This document shows positions 43,637 through 51,809 of a stretch of 64,000 bases of DNA, in pieces. The notes under the pieces were generated by a model, which searched no databases, was not told the origin of the DNA, and saw only the letters and a program-made list of their open reading frames with translations. A program made the translations under genes and the position numbers. The stretch is from Paracidovorax oryzae ATCC 19882 (lineage in GTDB: Bacteria; Pseudomonadota; Gammaproteobacteria; Burkholderiales; Burkholderiaceae_C). How positions within the stretch are numbered: position 1 is the first letter of the stretch; every line of letters begins with the position of its first letter. The stretch spans positions 173,133 through 237,132 of the forward strand of contig NZ_JMKU01000009.1 in assembly GCF_000687165.1 (NCBI RefSeq), given 5' to 3'.

Positions 43637-44454
43637 GAGGGCCTCCCGGACCGCGGCGGCATCGGGATGAAAGCGCTCGTGCGGCGCTGGTACTCCCGGT
43701 AGGCCGGCCTGCGCGAGTGCATGTCCTTTTCGAGCAGCGCCACCCCGGAGACCCGCAGGAGCAGGGTGGTCATGAGCAGGGGCGAGACGATGGTCCAGAA
43801 CGCCGGAATGCCGGCCACGCCGAGGGCCGCCAGCCACAGGCCCCACCACACGCAGGCCTCGCCGAAGTAGTTGGGGTGCCGGGTGTAGCGCCACAGGCCC
43901 TGGTCCATCACCCGGTCCCCACGCCCGCCCTGGCGCTTGAACCGCGCCATCTGCGCATCCCCCACGGCCTCGAACACCAGGCCGAAGACGGCGAGTGCCA
44001 GGCCGGGCAGGGCCAGCCAGGCAGTGCCCGGGCGGGGGAACGCCACTGCGGCGAAAAGCGGGGCGGATACCACCCACGCCAGCACCGACTGCAGGCCGTA
44101 CACCAGGTAGAGGCTCCTGATCCCGAAGCGCTCGCCGTGGCGCTCCCGCATGGCTTGGTAGCGTCGGTCCTCCCCGTGGCCCCAGTTGCGCAGCGTGATG
44201 TAGACGGCGAGCCGGGCTGCCCAGGCAGCGGCCACGCCGACGACCCACCAGGGCGCCCCGTCCCCGGATGCGGAGTCCAGCCGCAGGGCATACACCACGC
44301 CGGCCCCGGCGATCATCGGGCCCCAGACCCGGTCCACCAGGCTCGCATCGCGGCGGGCCAGGCTGACCGCCCAGGTGGCCAGAGCCACGGCGATGGTCCA
44401 TGCCAGGCCGCCCAGCGCGGCCTGCCAGGCGTCCGTGCCAAGGAAATTTGCCAT
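43633..44454 (-). CDS. DUF1295 / steroid 5-alpha-reductase-like membrane protein
   Basis: 273 aa with several transmembrane helices. The C-terminal RYTRHPNYFGEACVWWGLWL is the signature of the ICMT/steroid-reductase-like family that binds NADPH or SAM at the membrane. The expected activity is reduction of a double bond in a lipid, not shown. It lies 17 bp after the CFA-like copy 2 gene and overlaps the next gene, so it belongs to the same operon. Confidence 0.85.
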   Translation of the reverse strand: MANFLGTDAWQAALGGLAWTIAVALATWAVSLARRDASLVDRVWGPMIAGAGVVYALRLDSASGDGAPWWVVGVAAAWAARLAVYITLRNWGHGEDRRYQAMRERHGERFGIRSLYLVYGLQSVLAWVVSAPLFAAVAFPRPGTAWLALPGLALAVFGLVFEAVGDAQMARFKRQGGRGDRVMDQGLWRYTRHPNYFGEACVWWGLWLAALGVAGIPAFWTIVSPLLMTTLLLRVSGVALLEKDMHSRRPAYREYQRRTSAFIPMPPRSGRPS

Positions 44455-44471
44455 GCCGGCCTCCTGCCCTG

Positions 44472-45530
44472 TCAGGCCGCGCCCTGCGCGGGCCGCTTGT
44501 CGAACAGGTAGTGGCTGACCCACCACTGCTGGCCTTCGCCATAGGCGAAGAGTTCCTCGACGGCCAGGAAGAAGAGCCGCCAGCGCGTCCACCAGGTGTC
44601 CGCCTCGTGGCCATACACCTGCCTGAACAGCGGCTGGAGCTCTGCGTGGTGCGCGTCCATGTTGTCCAGCCACGCCCGCGATGTCTTCGCGTAGTGGGTG
44701 CCGTCCCATCGCCAGCGCCGCGCAACGCGCAGGTCGTCCTGGCAGTGCAGGGCCAGGTCGTCGCTGGGCATCATGCCGCCCGAGAAGAAATGCTCGCTCA
44801 TCCAGTCGCTGGCGTCCCGGGCGACGAACGGGTAGGGCGCCTCCCGGTGGGTGAACACGTGCATGAAGAAGCGGCCGTCGTCGGCCAGCCAGCGTGCCAC
44901 GTGCGAGAAGGCGCGGGGCCAGTTGCGCAGGTGCTCGAACATTTCCACCGACACGATCCGGTCGAAGCGCTCCGGGGTGTCGAAGACGTTGAAGTCGCAG
45001 GTCTGCACGCGCACATTGCGCAGCCCACGGCGCGCGGCTGCGGCCTCGATGTACTGGCGCTGTGAGTGCGAGTTGGAAATGGCCGTGATCGTGCTGGCAG
45101 GGTACCGCGCGGCCATCCACAGCGTCAGCGAGCCCCAGCCGCAGCCCAGCTCCAGGATGCGCTGCCCGTCTTGCAGGCCGGCATGTTCGCAAGTCTCGGC
45201 GAGGGCGGCCTCCTCGGCCTGCTCCAGGGTCGTGGTGCCGGCCGGCCAGAGGCAGCTGCTGTACTTGCGGTGGGGACCGAGCACCTTGCCGAAGAATTCC
45301 GCCGGCACCTCGTAATGCTGCGCGTTGGCTTTCTCTGGAACCAGGGCCAGCGGCGCCGAACGGATGCGCTCCAGGAAGGCCTGGGTCTGCTCCGCCGCGG
45401 ACACCCCGTCGCCGCTGCGCAGTTCTGCGAGCCGGTCTTTCAGCAGCCGGCGGATGCCGTGCCGTACGAGCCGGTCGGGCAGCAGGCCCCGTTCGACGAG
45501 GCGGATGGCGGTGGCGGTGTTCTGCAGCAT
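44472..45530 (-). CDS. cyclopropane-fatty-acid synthase-like SAM methyltransferase (copy 2)
   Basis: 352 aa from ATG 45530. SAM motif LELGCGWGSLTLWMA, NAQHYEVPAEFFGKVLGPHRKYSS, and SEHFFSGGMMPS place it in the CFA-like group, but it lacks the longer N-terminal lipid domain of copy 1 and has HYEVP in place of HYDLGN. It heads the operon CFA2-DUF1295-DUF6134-DUF2177. In Rhodobacter-type pathways a second methyltransferase (UfaM) adds a further methyl to furan fatty acids, so this copy is a candidate for such a step. Confidence 0.85.
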   Translation of the reverse strand: MLQNTATAIRLVERGLLPDRLVRHGIRRLLKDRLAELRSGDGVSAAEQTQAFLERIRSAPLALVPEKANAQHYEVPAEFFGKVLGPHRKYSSCLWPAGTTTLEQAEEAALAETCEHAGLQDGQRILELGCGWGSLTLWMAARYPASTITAISNSHSQRQYIEAAAARRGLRNVRVQTCDFNVFDTPERFDRIVSVEMFEHLRNWPRAFSHVARWLADDGRFFMHVFTHREAPYPFVARDASDWMSEHFFSGGMMPSDDLALHCQDDLRVARRWRWDGTHYAKTSRAWLDNMDAHHAELQPLFRQVYGHEADTWWTRWRLFFLAVEELFAYGEGQQWWVSHYLFDKRPAQGAA

Positions 45531-45644
45531 GCGAGGGGCTCCGGCGTGCGGCGTGCCGGATGGCCCGCCTGGTTCCGGCCTGTACGCGGCGGCCCCCGTT
45601 TTGGATTGCAGGCGCGCCGGCATCCCGTGGCTGCCATCGCGGGT

Positions 45645-47279
45645 TCAGGTCTTGGTGCCGGTGGCGCCGTCGAGCACCATGCGCACGCGCCGGGCGAGAT
45701 CCGCCAGGCGGTAGGGCTTCTTCAGGATCTCGAATTCGCTGGGCGCGACGTTGGCGAGGCTGCCCATGTCGCGGTCGAAGCCGGTGGTCAGCAGGATATG
45801 GATGCCCGCCACCGTCTTGCGCATCTCGCGGGCCAGCTCGTAGCCGTTCAGGCCGCCGGGCATCACCACGTCGGTGAAGAGCAGGTGCGGCAGCGCGGAA
45901 GGCTCCAGCGAGCGCACGAGCTTGAGGGCCGCGTGCGCGCTGTGCGCCACGTGGACCGTGTATCCCAGGCCTTCCAGCATGGCCTGGGCGAGGTCGGCCA
46001 CCTCGACACGGTCGTCCACGACCAGCACGGTTTCCGTGCCGCCGCGCGCATGGGGGGCGAGCGACTCCACCAGTTCGGGGTGCGCGCGCCCGTGGACGGC
46101 CGGGAAGTACATGCGCACCGTTGTGCCCACGCCGACTTCCGAATAGATCGTGACGGCACCGCCCGATTGCTTGGCGAAACCGTACACCATGGACAGCCCC
46201 AGGCCGGTGCCCTTGCCTTCTTCCTTGGTGGTGAAGAATGGATCCATCACGCGCGGCACCATGTCGGCAGGGATGCCCAAGCCGGTGTCGGTGACCGACA
46301 GGGTGGCATAGCGGCCCGGCGGCAGGCCGGAGAAGGCATGGCCGTCCTGGGCGTGCAGCTCGATGCCCCGCGTCTCGACCCGGATGCGGCCCCCGCTGGG
46401 CATGGCATCGCGGGAGTTGAGCAGCAGGTTGAGCACCGCCACCTCCAGTTGCGTGGTGTCCAGTTCGCAGTTGGGTACGTCGTCACCGAGCTCGTAGTCG
46501 ATCTGGATTTCTTCGCCGAGCGTGCGCTCGGCCAGCGAGGCCATGCCCGTGGCCATCGCGTTCAGGCTGACGACCCGGCCCTGGAGCTTCTGCTTGCGCG
46601 AGAACGCCAGCAACTGCTGAGTGAGCGTGGAGGCCTTGCTGACGGCGCTGCGGATGCTGTCGATGGAGCGGTCGATGTCCTCGCGGGCGAGCTTCTGGCT
46701 GCGGTTGCGCACGCGCATCACGTCCAGATGGCCGGACATGACCTGCAGCAGGTTGTTGAAATCGTGCGAGATGCCGCCGGTCAGCTGGCCGAGCGCTTCC
46801 ATCTTCTGCGCCTGCGACAGCGCTTCCTCGGCGTCGCGGCGCCGGCTCACGTCGAGCTGGGAGGCAAAGAAATAGACGAGTTCGCCGCGGGAGTTGTACA
46901 CGGGCGAGATGAACAGCGCATTCCAGAACGTGGAGCCGTCCTTGCGGTAGTTGAGCAGTTCCAGCGAGATCTCGCGCCGCTGCTCAATGGCTTCGCGCAG
47001 GGCCGCGACGGTGTTGCGGTCGGTGGCGGGGCCCTGAAGGAACCGGCAGTTGTGCCCGAGGATGTCCTGCGGCTGGTAGCCCGTCATCGAAATGAAGGCG
47101 CGGTTGCAGAACACGATGGGGTTGTCGGGCTGGCGGGGGTCGGTGACCAGCATCGGCATTCGCGTGGTTTCGATGGCCGCGAAAAAGATGTCGTCCTTGT
47201 GCTCTGCGACTTCGGCCGGGGCGCCTTCCGCGACGACGGGGCGTGCCTGGCCGGTGATGGGGGGCTTCTCGCTGCTCAT
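45645..47279 (-). CDS. LOV-domain blue-light hybrid histidine kinase
   Basis: 544 aa from ATG 47279. N-terminal LOV/PAS domain (about residues 30-150) with the photoactive cysteine motif GHNCRFLQGPATD and the flavin-site NYRKDGSTFWNAL. Then HisKA with SHDFNNLLQ (phospho-His), HATPase (LNLLLNSRDAMPSGG, DTGLGIP, GTGLGLSMVYGF), and a C-terminal receiver (VVDDRVEVADLA, phospho-Asp probably in LLFTDVVMPGG; Lys in LKKPY). It should bind FMN, form a cysteinyl adduct in blue light and change kinase output. It ends about 115 bp from the RpoE-ChrR lipid operon. Confidence 0.92.
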   Translation of the reverse strand: MSSEKPPITGQARPVVAEGAPAEVAEHKDDIFFAAIETTRMPMLVTDPRQPDNPIVFCNRAFISMTGYQPQDILGHNCRFLQGPATDRNTVAALREAIEQRREISLELLNYRKDGSTFWNALFISPVYNSRGELVYFFASQLDVSRRRDAEEALSQAQKMEALGQLTGGISHDFNNLLQVMSGHLDVMRVRNRSQKLAREDIDRSIDSIRSAVSKASTLTQQLLAFSRKQKLQGRVVSLNAMATGMASLAERTLGEEIQIDYELGDDVPNCELDTTQLEVAVLNLLLNSRDAMPSGGRIRVETRGIELHAQDGHAFSGLPPGRYATLSVTDTGLGIPADMVPRVMDPFFTTKEEGKGTGLGLSMVYGFAKQSGGAVTIYSEVGVGTTVRMYFPAVHGRAHPELVESLAPHARGGTETVLVVDDRVEVADLAQAMLEGLGYTVHVAHSAHAALKLVRSLEPSALPHLLFTDVVMPGGLNGYELAREMRKTVAGIHILLTTGFDRDMGSLANVAPSEFEILKKPYRLADLARRVRMVLDGATGTKT

Positions 47280-47378
47280 CAGGCGGACTATACGGACAAA
47301 CCGCCTTCCTGCACATTTCCCCCGGTGGCGCCCGCCTGTAGGCGCAGGCGCCGCCCACTGCAGCTGGCGGCGGCGTCC

Positions 47379-47756
47379 TACGCGGGCACATGGCACAGCG
47401 AATTCAGCGACCTGCTCGCGGCATGCCGGCAATTGCCCGGGGCGCGCGGGGAACTCGCCCGCCTCATGGCCCCCCGGCCGCGCGACCTGACCCTGCTCAA
47501 GCCCTGCCATTCCGCATTCCAGTCCACGCCGCTGCTGCACCTGCTGCGGCAGATGGGGACGCGCCGCGTCATCGTCGCAGGCCTTGCCGCGGACATGTGC
47601 GTGATGCTGAGCGCCACCGATGCACGGATGCTCGGCTACGACGTCTGGGTGTCCGGGGATTGCACCGCCGCCGAAACCCCCACGCGCAAGCGCAGCGCCC
47701 TGCGGCAGCTGGACGAGGCCTTTCAGTGCGACGTGCTGCCCGGAAACCTGCTGTGA
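47379..47756 (+). pseudogene. truncated isochorismatase-family cysteine hydrolase
   Basis: 125 codons match the C-terminal two thirds of this family (WHSEFSDLLAAC, LLKPCHSAF with the catalytic Lys, AGLAADMCVMLSATDA with the catalytic Cys, SGDCTAAE). The N-terminal strand with the catalytic Asp (usually in a DMQ/N motif, about 55-60 residues) is missing: going upstream the frame meets Arg-rich noise and then the start region of the divergent LOV kinase. No start codon or RBS is placed to express it. I read it as a 5'-deleted gene. Confidence 0.7.
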
Positions 47757-47849
47757 CAGTTCCGGCAGGGGCGGCAGGGCTTGTCCTACGCCCAGGCCGC
47801 AGGGGGCCGCCCAGCATGGATGCATCGCAATGGCATTGCAGAGGAAACC

Positions 47850-48266
47850 ATGAAGCCTGACGACACCTCCAACCCGAACCTGCCCGACACTTCCCGCGAA
47901 GCGATCGCGGCTTCCGGGCCGGAACGCCGGCGCGACACCGGCCACTACGACCAGTACGGCATGCGCGACGACGCCCGTCCCGCCGCCACCCCCGCCGGCG
48001 CGGAGAACCTCGCCACCGGCGAAGGCGCGCGCCGGTTCGGCGCCAGCGGCGACGAGAGCACCTACGGCAACCGCGAGCGCCAGCGTCCCGGCGACCAGCA
48101 TTCGGACCGGCTGCAGACCGGGCCGATCGCATCGGTCGATTCCTCCGGCTCGGCACGGGGCCTGGGGCTCGACTACGGCGGCGACCAGCCCGATGGGCCC
48201 ATGCCGTCCTCCCGCCAGGGTGCGGCGCTGACCGGCGAGACGCGCGACCGCGGACACCAGCATTGA
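47850..48266 (+). CDS. small hydrophilic, probably disordered protein
   Basis: 138 aa with RBS GAGGAA before ATG 47850. It is rich in Asp, Arg, Gly, Ser and Pro, has no hydrophobic core and no cysteine, and ends in GETRDRGHQH. No family recognised. Such hydrophilin-like proteins often go with stress or desiccation genes; the next genes (DUF2243, DUF4142) also point that way, weakly. Confidence 0.55.
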   Translation: MKPDDTSNPNLPDTSREAIAASGPERRRDTGHYDQYGMRDDARPAATPAGAENLATGEGARRFGASGDESTYGNRERQRPGDQHSDRLQTGPIASVDSSGSARGLGLDYGGDQPDGPMPSSRQGAALTGETRDRGHQH

Positions 48267-48287
48267 CCGGCACGGCCGGCCTGCACG

Positions 48288-49172
48288 ATGCGTGAAGACA
48301 CCTTGCCGCCAGGCCGCAGCCTGCGCCCGCTGGCCTGGGCCGGTGGCTGCATCGGCTTCAGCCTGGGCGGCTTCTTCGACGGCATCCTGCTGCACCAAGT
48401 GCTGCAGTGGCACCACCTGCTGAGTCGCGTGCGCTCCCCCGTGCTGGAAGACATCCGCGCGCAGATCCTGGCGGACGGGCTGTTCCATGCCCTGATGTAT
48501 GTCATCGCGGCCGCCGGGCTGTGGCGGCTGTGGAAGGCGCGTGACCTGCTCGCCGCAGCCGGCGCGGACCGGCGCCTGGCCGGCAGTGCCTTGCTCGGCT
48601 TCGGGCTCTGGCACCTGCTGGACGCCGTGCTGTCGCACTGGCTGCTGGGCCTGCACCGCGTGCGCGACGCGGCGGAGATACCGCTGCTGTGGGACATCGG
48701 CTGGCTGGCGGTATTCGGTCTGGTGCCGCTGTGGTTGGGCTGGGGCCTGCTGAAATCCCTGCCGGGAGGCCGCGGAAGCGGCCCTGGCGGTGATGGCCGC
48801 CGCATGCCCGCGGACCGTCCCGCTGCGCAGCCGGCCATGCGGGGCTCCAGCCCCGGTGTGGCGCATCGCTGGCTGGCCGCCGTGCTGCTGGTCGGTGGCG
48901 CAGCGCTGGCCTCGCTGTGGCCGCAGGGCGACCGGGGCGGCGATGTGATGGTGCTGTTCCGGCCGGGAATTTCCGCGGCCGACGCCATGGGGCGCCTTTC
49001 CGCTGCCGATGCGCGCGTGGTCTGGGCGGACCGGTCCGGAGCGCTGTGGGCCGTGCGCGTGGACGACCCTGCGCAGGCTGGCCGCCTGTACCGGCAGGGC
49101 GCCTGGCTGGTGAGCGATTCGCGGCTGCGCTGGGGATGCTTTTCCTGGATGGGCGCCGGGCCTTCCGCGTGA
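48288..49172 (+). CDS. DUF2243 family membrane protein with C-terminal extension
   Basis: 294 aa. The first about 160 residues are DUF2243: GFSLGGFFDGILLHQVLQWHH, then FHALMYVIAAAGLWRLW, LLGFGLWHLLDAVLSHW and LLWDIGWLAVFGLVPLWLGW (four helices). The C-terminal 120 residues add one more membrane helix (WLAAVLLVGGAALASLW) and a soluble end (VMVLFRPGISAADAMGRLSAADARVV) that I do not recognise. Function unknown. Confidence 0.75.
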   Translation: MREDTLPPGRSLRPLAWAGGCIGFSLGGFFDGILLHQVLQWHHLLSRVRSPVLEDIRAQILADGLFHALMYVIAAAGLWRLWKARDLLAAAGADRRLAGSALLGFGLWHLLDAVLSHWLLGLHRVRDAAEIPLLWDIGWLAVFGLVPLWLGWGLLKSLPGGRGSGPGGDGRRMPADRPAAQPAMRGSSPGVAHRWLAAVLLVGGAALASLWPQGDRGGDVMVLFRPGISAADAMGRLSAADARVVWADRSGALWAVRVDDPAQAGRLYRQGAWLVSDSRLRWGCFSWMGAGPSA

Positions 49173-49181
49173 GCGCGGGCA

Positions 49182-49217
49182 TTCCTTTCCCTTCCTTTCC
49201 CCTTTCCTTTCCTTTTC
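49182..49217 (+). repeat. 36-nt uninterrupted polypyrimidine tract
   Basis: Only C and T from 49182 to 49217, made of TTTCC/CTTCC-like units. It lies in the leader between the DUF2243 and DUF4142 genes, just upstream of the RBS AAGGAG. Length-variable by slippage, and able to form triplex (H-) DNA in principle. Confidence 0.8.
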
Positions 49218-49240
49218 ATCACTGCAAGAAGGAGCATTCC

Positions 49241-49882
49241 ATGAACCACCGCCACCTGATGATTTCCGCCTCCGTCGCCCTGGCGTGCGTCGCCTACGCT
49301 GCCGGAGCCGCCGCGCAATCCCAGCCGCCGGCCCAGTCGCCCACCCACGAGCAGCCCCGGGCCGGCGCCGCCCGGGCCGTGGACGGCGCGGAAGGGCAGG
49401 CGTCGCGCCTCACGCGGGCGGACAAGTCCTTCCTGGACGATGCCGCCCACAACGGCCATGCCGAGGTCAAGAGCAGCCAGCTGGCGCTGCAGAAAGCCCG
49501 AAACCCCAAGGTGCGCGCCTTCGCGCAGCAGATGGTGGACGACCACACCAAAGCCAACCAGGAACTGGCCGCCCTCGCCGCCGGGAAGAACGTGCGCGTG
49601 CCCGAAGGGCCGTCGCTGATGCAGGAAGGCAAGCTCAAGCTGCTGGGCACCGCCGACGGCACGGACTTCGACAAGCGCTACATGGAGAGCATGGGGCTGC
49701 AGGCGCACCGGGACACGATCGAGCTTTTCGAGAAGGGTGCCCGGGATGCGCGTGACCCGGAGGTAAAGGCTTTCGCGCAGAAGACGCTGCCGAAGCTGAA
49801 GCAGCATCTGGAGATGGCGCAGCAGGTGGCGGGGGAGGTGGGGGTGAGCGGGGACAAGGTGGATGCCGCCCGCAAGCCGTAG
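49241..49882 (+). CDS. exported DUF4142 family protein
   Basis: 213 aa. Signal peptide MNHRHLMISASVALACVAYAAGAAAQ, then a Gln/Pro linker and a DUF4142 four-helix domain (ADKSFLDDAAHNGHAEVKSSQLAL, VRAFAQQMVDDHTKANQELAALA, TLPKLKQHLEMAQ). This ferritin-like fold is common in periplasmic stress proteins; metal ligands are not certain. RBS AAGGAG is optimal. Confidence 0.88.
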   Translation: MNHRHLMISASVALACVAYAAGAAAQSQPPAQSPTHEQPRAGAARAVDGAEGQASRLTRADKSFLDDAAHNGHAEVKSSQLALQKARNPKVRAFAQQMVDDHTKANQELAALAAGKNVRVPEGPSLMQEGKLKLLGTADGTDFDKRYMESMGLQAHRDTIELFEKGARDARDPEVKAFAQKTLPKLKQHLEMAQQVAGEVGVSGDKVDAARKP

Positions 49883-49917
49883 TCTGGTGCCGATCCGCGG
49901 GGTAGAAGCGATGCGGT

Positions 49918-51051
49918 TCAGGCCATGGATTCTCGGTCGTTCATCCTCGCACACACCCGCAGATCCGGCCCGACCTGGGCGACCGAACGGATAGTGAGCC
50001 CGAGCGCCTCTCCCAGGTCCGGAAGGGGGCCGAACGGCGCAATGCCTCTTCCTTGTCCGAGGAGCTTGGGAGCGAGGTAGAGCAGCACCTCGTCCACCAG
50101 GCCGGCCGCGCACAGCGCCCCGCTGGCGATGGCGCCTCCTTCCACATGCACCTCATTGGCCTCTCGCGCTGCGAGGTCCGCCATCACGGCGCGCAAGGCA
50201 ACCCTGCCATCGGGGCCCGGCATATGCACGATTGTCGCTCCGGATGCGCGGAGCGCGCTCTCCCGCGGTTCGTCCCGGACCGCGCAATAGATCACGACGT
50301 CACGCGCCTGCGCGCGCAACAATGCGGCATCCGGCGGGGTGCGCAGCCGGCTGTCGAGCACCGCGACCCAGGGCTGGCGTTCGGTGGGCACCTCGCGCAC
50401 GTCCAGCCGCGGATTGTCCGCGAGCACGGTGCCCACGCCGGTGAGGACCACGCAGGCCCGTGCGCGCCAGGTATGCACGTCGGCGCGCGCCGCGGCGGAT
50501 GTGATCCATTGGCTCTGCCCGTCCGGCAGTGCCGTGATGCCGTCCAGGGACGCGGCGGATTTCAGCCGCACCCAGGGCATGCGCCGCACCATGCGGCTGA
50601 GAAAGCCGATGTTCAACTCCCGTGAGGCCTCTGCGCCCGGGCCCACTTCCACCTCGACCCCCGCAGCGCGCAGGCGCTCGAACCCCTGGCCGGCGACGCG
50701 CGGGTTGGGGTCACCCAGCGAGGCGACCACACGGGCGATGCCAGCTTCGACCAGCGCATCGCAGCAGGGGCCAGTGCGGCCGTGGTGGGAGCAGGGCTCC
50801 AGGGTGACATATGCCGTGGCTCCCCGGGTGATGTGGCCCCGGGCCCGGGCATCGCGCAGGGCCATGACCTCCGCATGGGAGCCTCCGGCGCGCTGGGTCG
50901 ATCCCTGGCCGATGACCTGCTGGCTGGCATTGACTAGCACGCATCCCACGCGGGGATTGGGGGAGGTCCTGTATAGCCCTTCTTCCGCCAGCCGGAGCGC
51001 AAGCTGCATGAAATCGGTAGGGGGAGAGGCCGGGGAGAAAGGCGTGGACAT
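49918..51051 (-). CDS. ribD: bifunctional diaminohydroxyphosphoribosylaminopyrimidine deaminase / reductase RibD
   Basis: 377 aa from ATG 51051. Deaminase half: GSHAEVMAL (zinc His and catalytic Glu) and LEPCSHHGRTGPCCDAL (zinc cysteines). Reductase half: RLKSAASLDGITALPDGQSQWIT and EVHVEGGAIASGAL (NADPH site). It performs the second and third steps of riboflavin synthesis. It stands alone here, divergent from the pilus operon over 80 bp; no FMN riboswitch fits in that gap. Confidence 0.95.
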   Translation of the reverse strand: MSTPFSPASPPTDFMQLALRLAEEGLYRTSPNPRVGCVLVNASQQVIGQGSTQRAGGSHAEVMALRDARARGHITRGATAYVTLEPCSHHGRTGPCCDALVEAGIARVVASLGDPNPRVAGQGFERLRAAGVEVEVGPGAEASRELNIGFLSRMVRRMPWVRLKSAASLDGITALPDGQSQWITSAAARADVHTWRARACVVLTGVGTVLADNPRLDVREVPTERQPWVAVLDSRLRTPPDAALLRAQARDVVIYCAVRDEPRESALRASGATIVHMPGPDGRVALRAVMADLAAREANEVHVEGGAIASGALCAAGLVDEVLLYLAPKLLGQGRGIAPFGPLPDLGEALGLTIRSVAQVGPDLRVCARMNDRESMA

Positions 51052-51131
51052 CCCGGCATTTTGCGCCGACTGGTCCGGTTGGCCTGCCGAACGGCATCGC
51101 CAGGCACACGCACCCGCCCTAAGATTCCGGC

Positions 51132-51809
51132 ATGGCCGATAACAGTTTGTTGTACTCCTTACGTTCGCGCGGGCGGGCGGAAAGGGCATCGCCGCGGCGT
51201 TGGGAATCAGGGTTTACCCTGATCGAAGTCCTGGTGTCCATCGTGGTGCTCTCGTTTGGGATCCTGGGGCTGGTCGGGGTGCAGGCCTTCGCGCTGCAAT
51301 CGACGCGCGAGGCCCGCCTGCAGGCCCAGGCAGCCAACCTGGCTCGCGAAATGGCGGAGATGATGCGCGGCAACAACCAGATCGGCATCAAGAGTGATGC
51401 CAGCTTGAACCCGTACCTCATCAATCTGCAAAGCCCGTTGGCCCCGGCAACCGCCAGTTACTGCCTGGGCGTGGCGTCGTCGTCCGCCTGTGCTGATGGC
51501 ACGGCCGTTGCGCGCGCGGAATTGACCGATTGGCTCACGCGGGTGGATGCCGCCCTGCCCGGTGCGCGGGTGGTCATCTGCTTCGACAAGGCCCCCTACG
51601 ACAGCAACGGCATGCCGCAATGGAATTGCACTGCTGGAACTGCTGGTGTGGATGAAGTCGCAGTGATCAAGATCGGTTGGACCCGTAAATCCACGCTGCG
51701 CGCGTCTGCTACCAGCGATGGCGTGGAAACCGCCACGGCCACCGGCAGCTATCCCTACGTGGTGTTTCCCGTTACGAGCGGCAACCCGATGGGGGCCCCT
51801 TCGCTATGA
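51132..51809 (+). CDS. pilV: type IV pilus minor pilin PilV
   Basis: 225 aa. Prepilin site G^FTLIEVLVSIVVLSFGILGLVG (cleavage after Gly27, Glu at +5). The long basic leader before it is 27 residues. First gene of pilV-pilW-pilX-pilY1-pilE-fimT, all but one junction overlapping. Minor pilins form the tip complex that starts pilus assembly. Confidence 0.88.
   Translation: MADNSLLYSLRSRGRAERASPRRWESGFTLIEVLVSIVVLSFGILGLVGVQAFALQSTREARLQAQAANLAREMAEMMRGNNQIGIKSDASLNPYLINLQSPLAPATASYCLGVASSSACADGTAVARAELTDWLTRVDAALPGARVVICFDKAPYDSNGMPQWNCTAGTAGVDEVAVIKIGWTRKSTLRASATSDGVETATATGSYPYVVFPVTSGNPMGAPSL

Noticed and set aside
51052..51131. FMN riboswitch in front of ribD
   Set aside because: The gap to the divergent pilV gene is only 80 bp and shows none of the conserved FMN-element segments.
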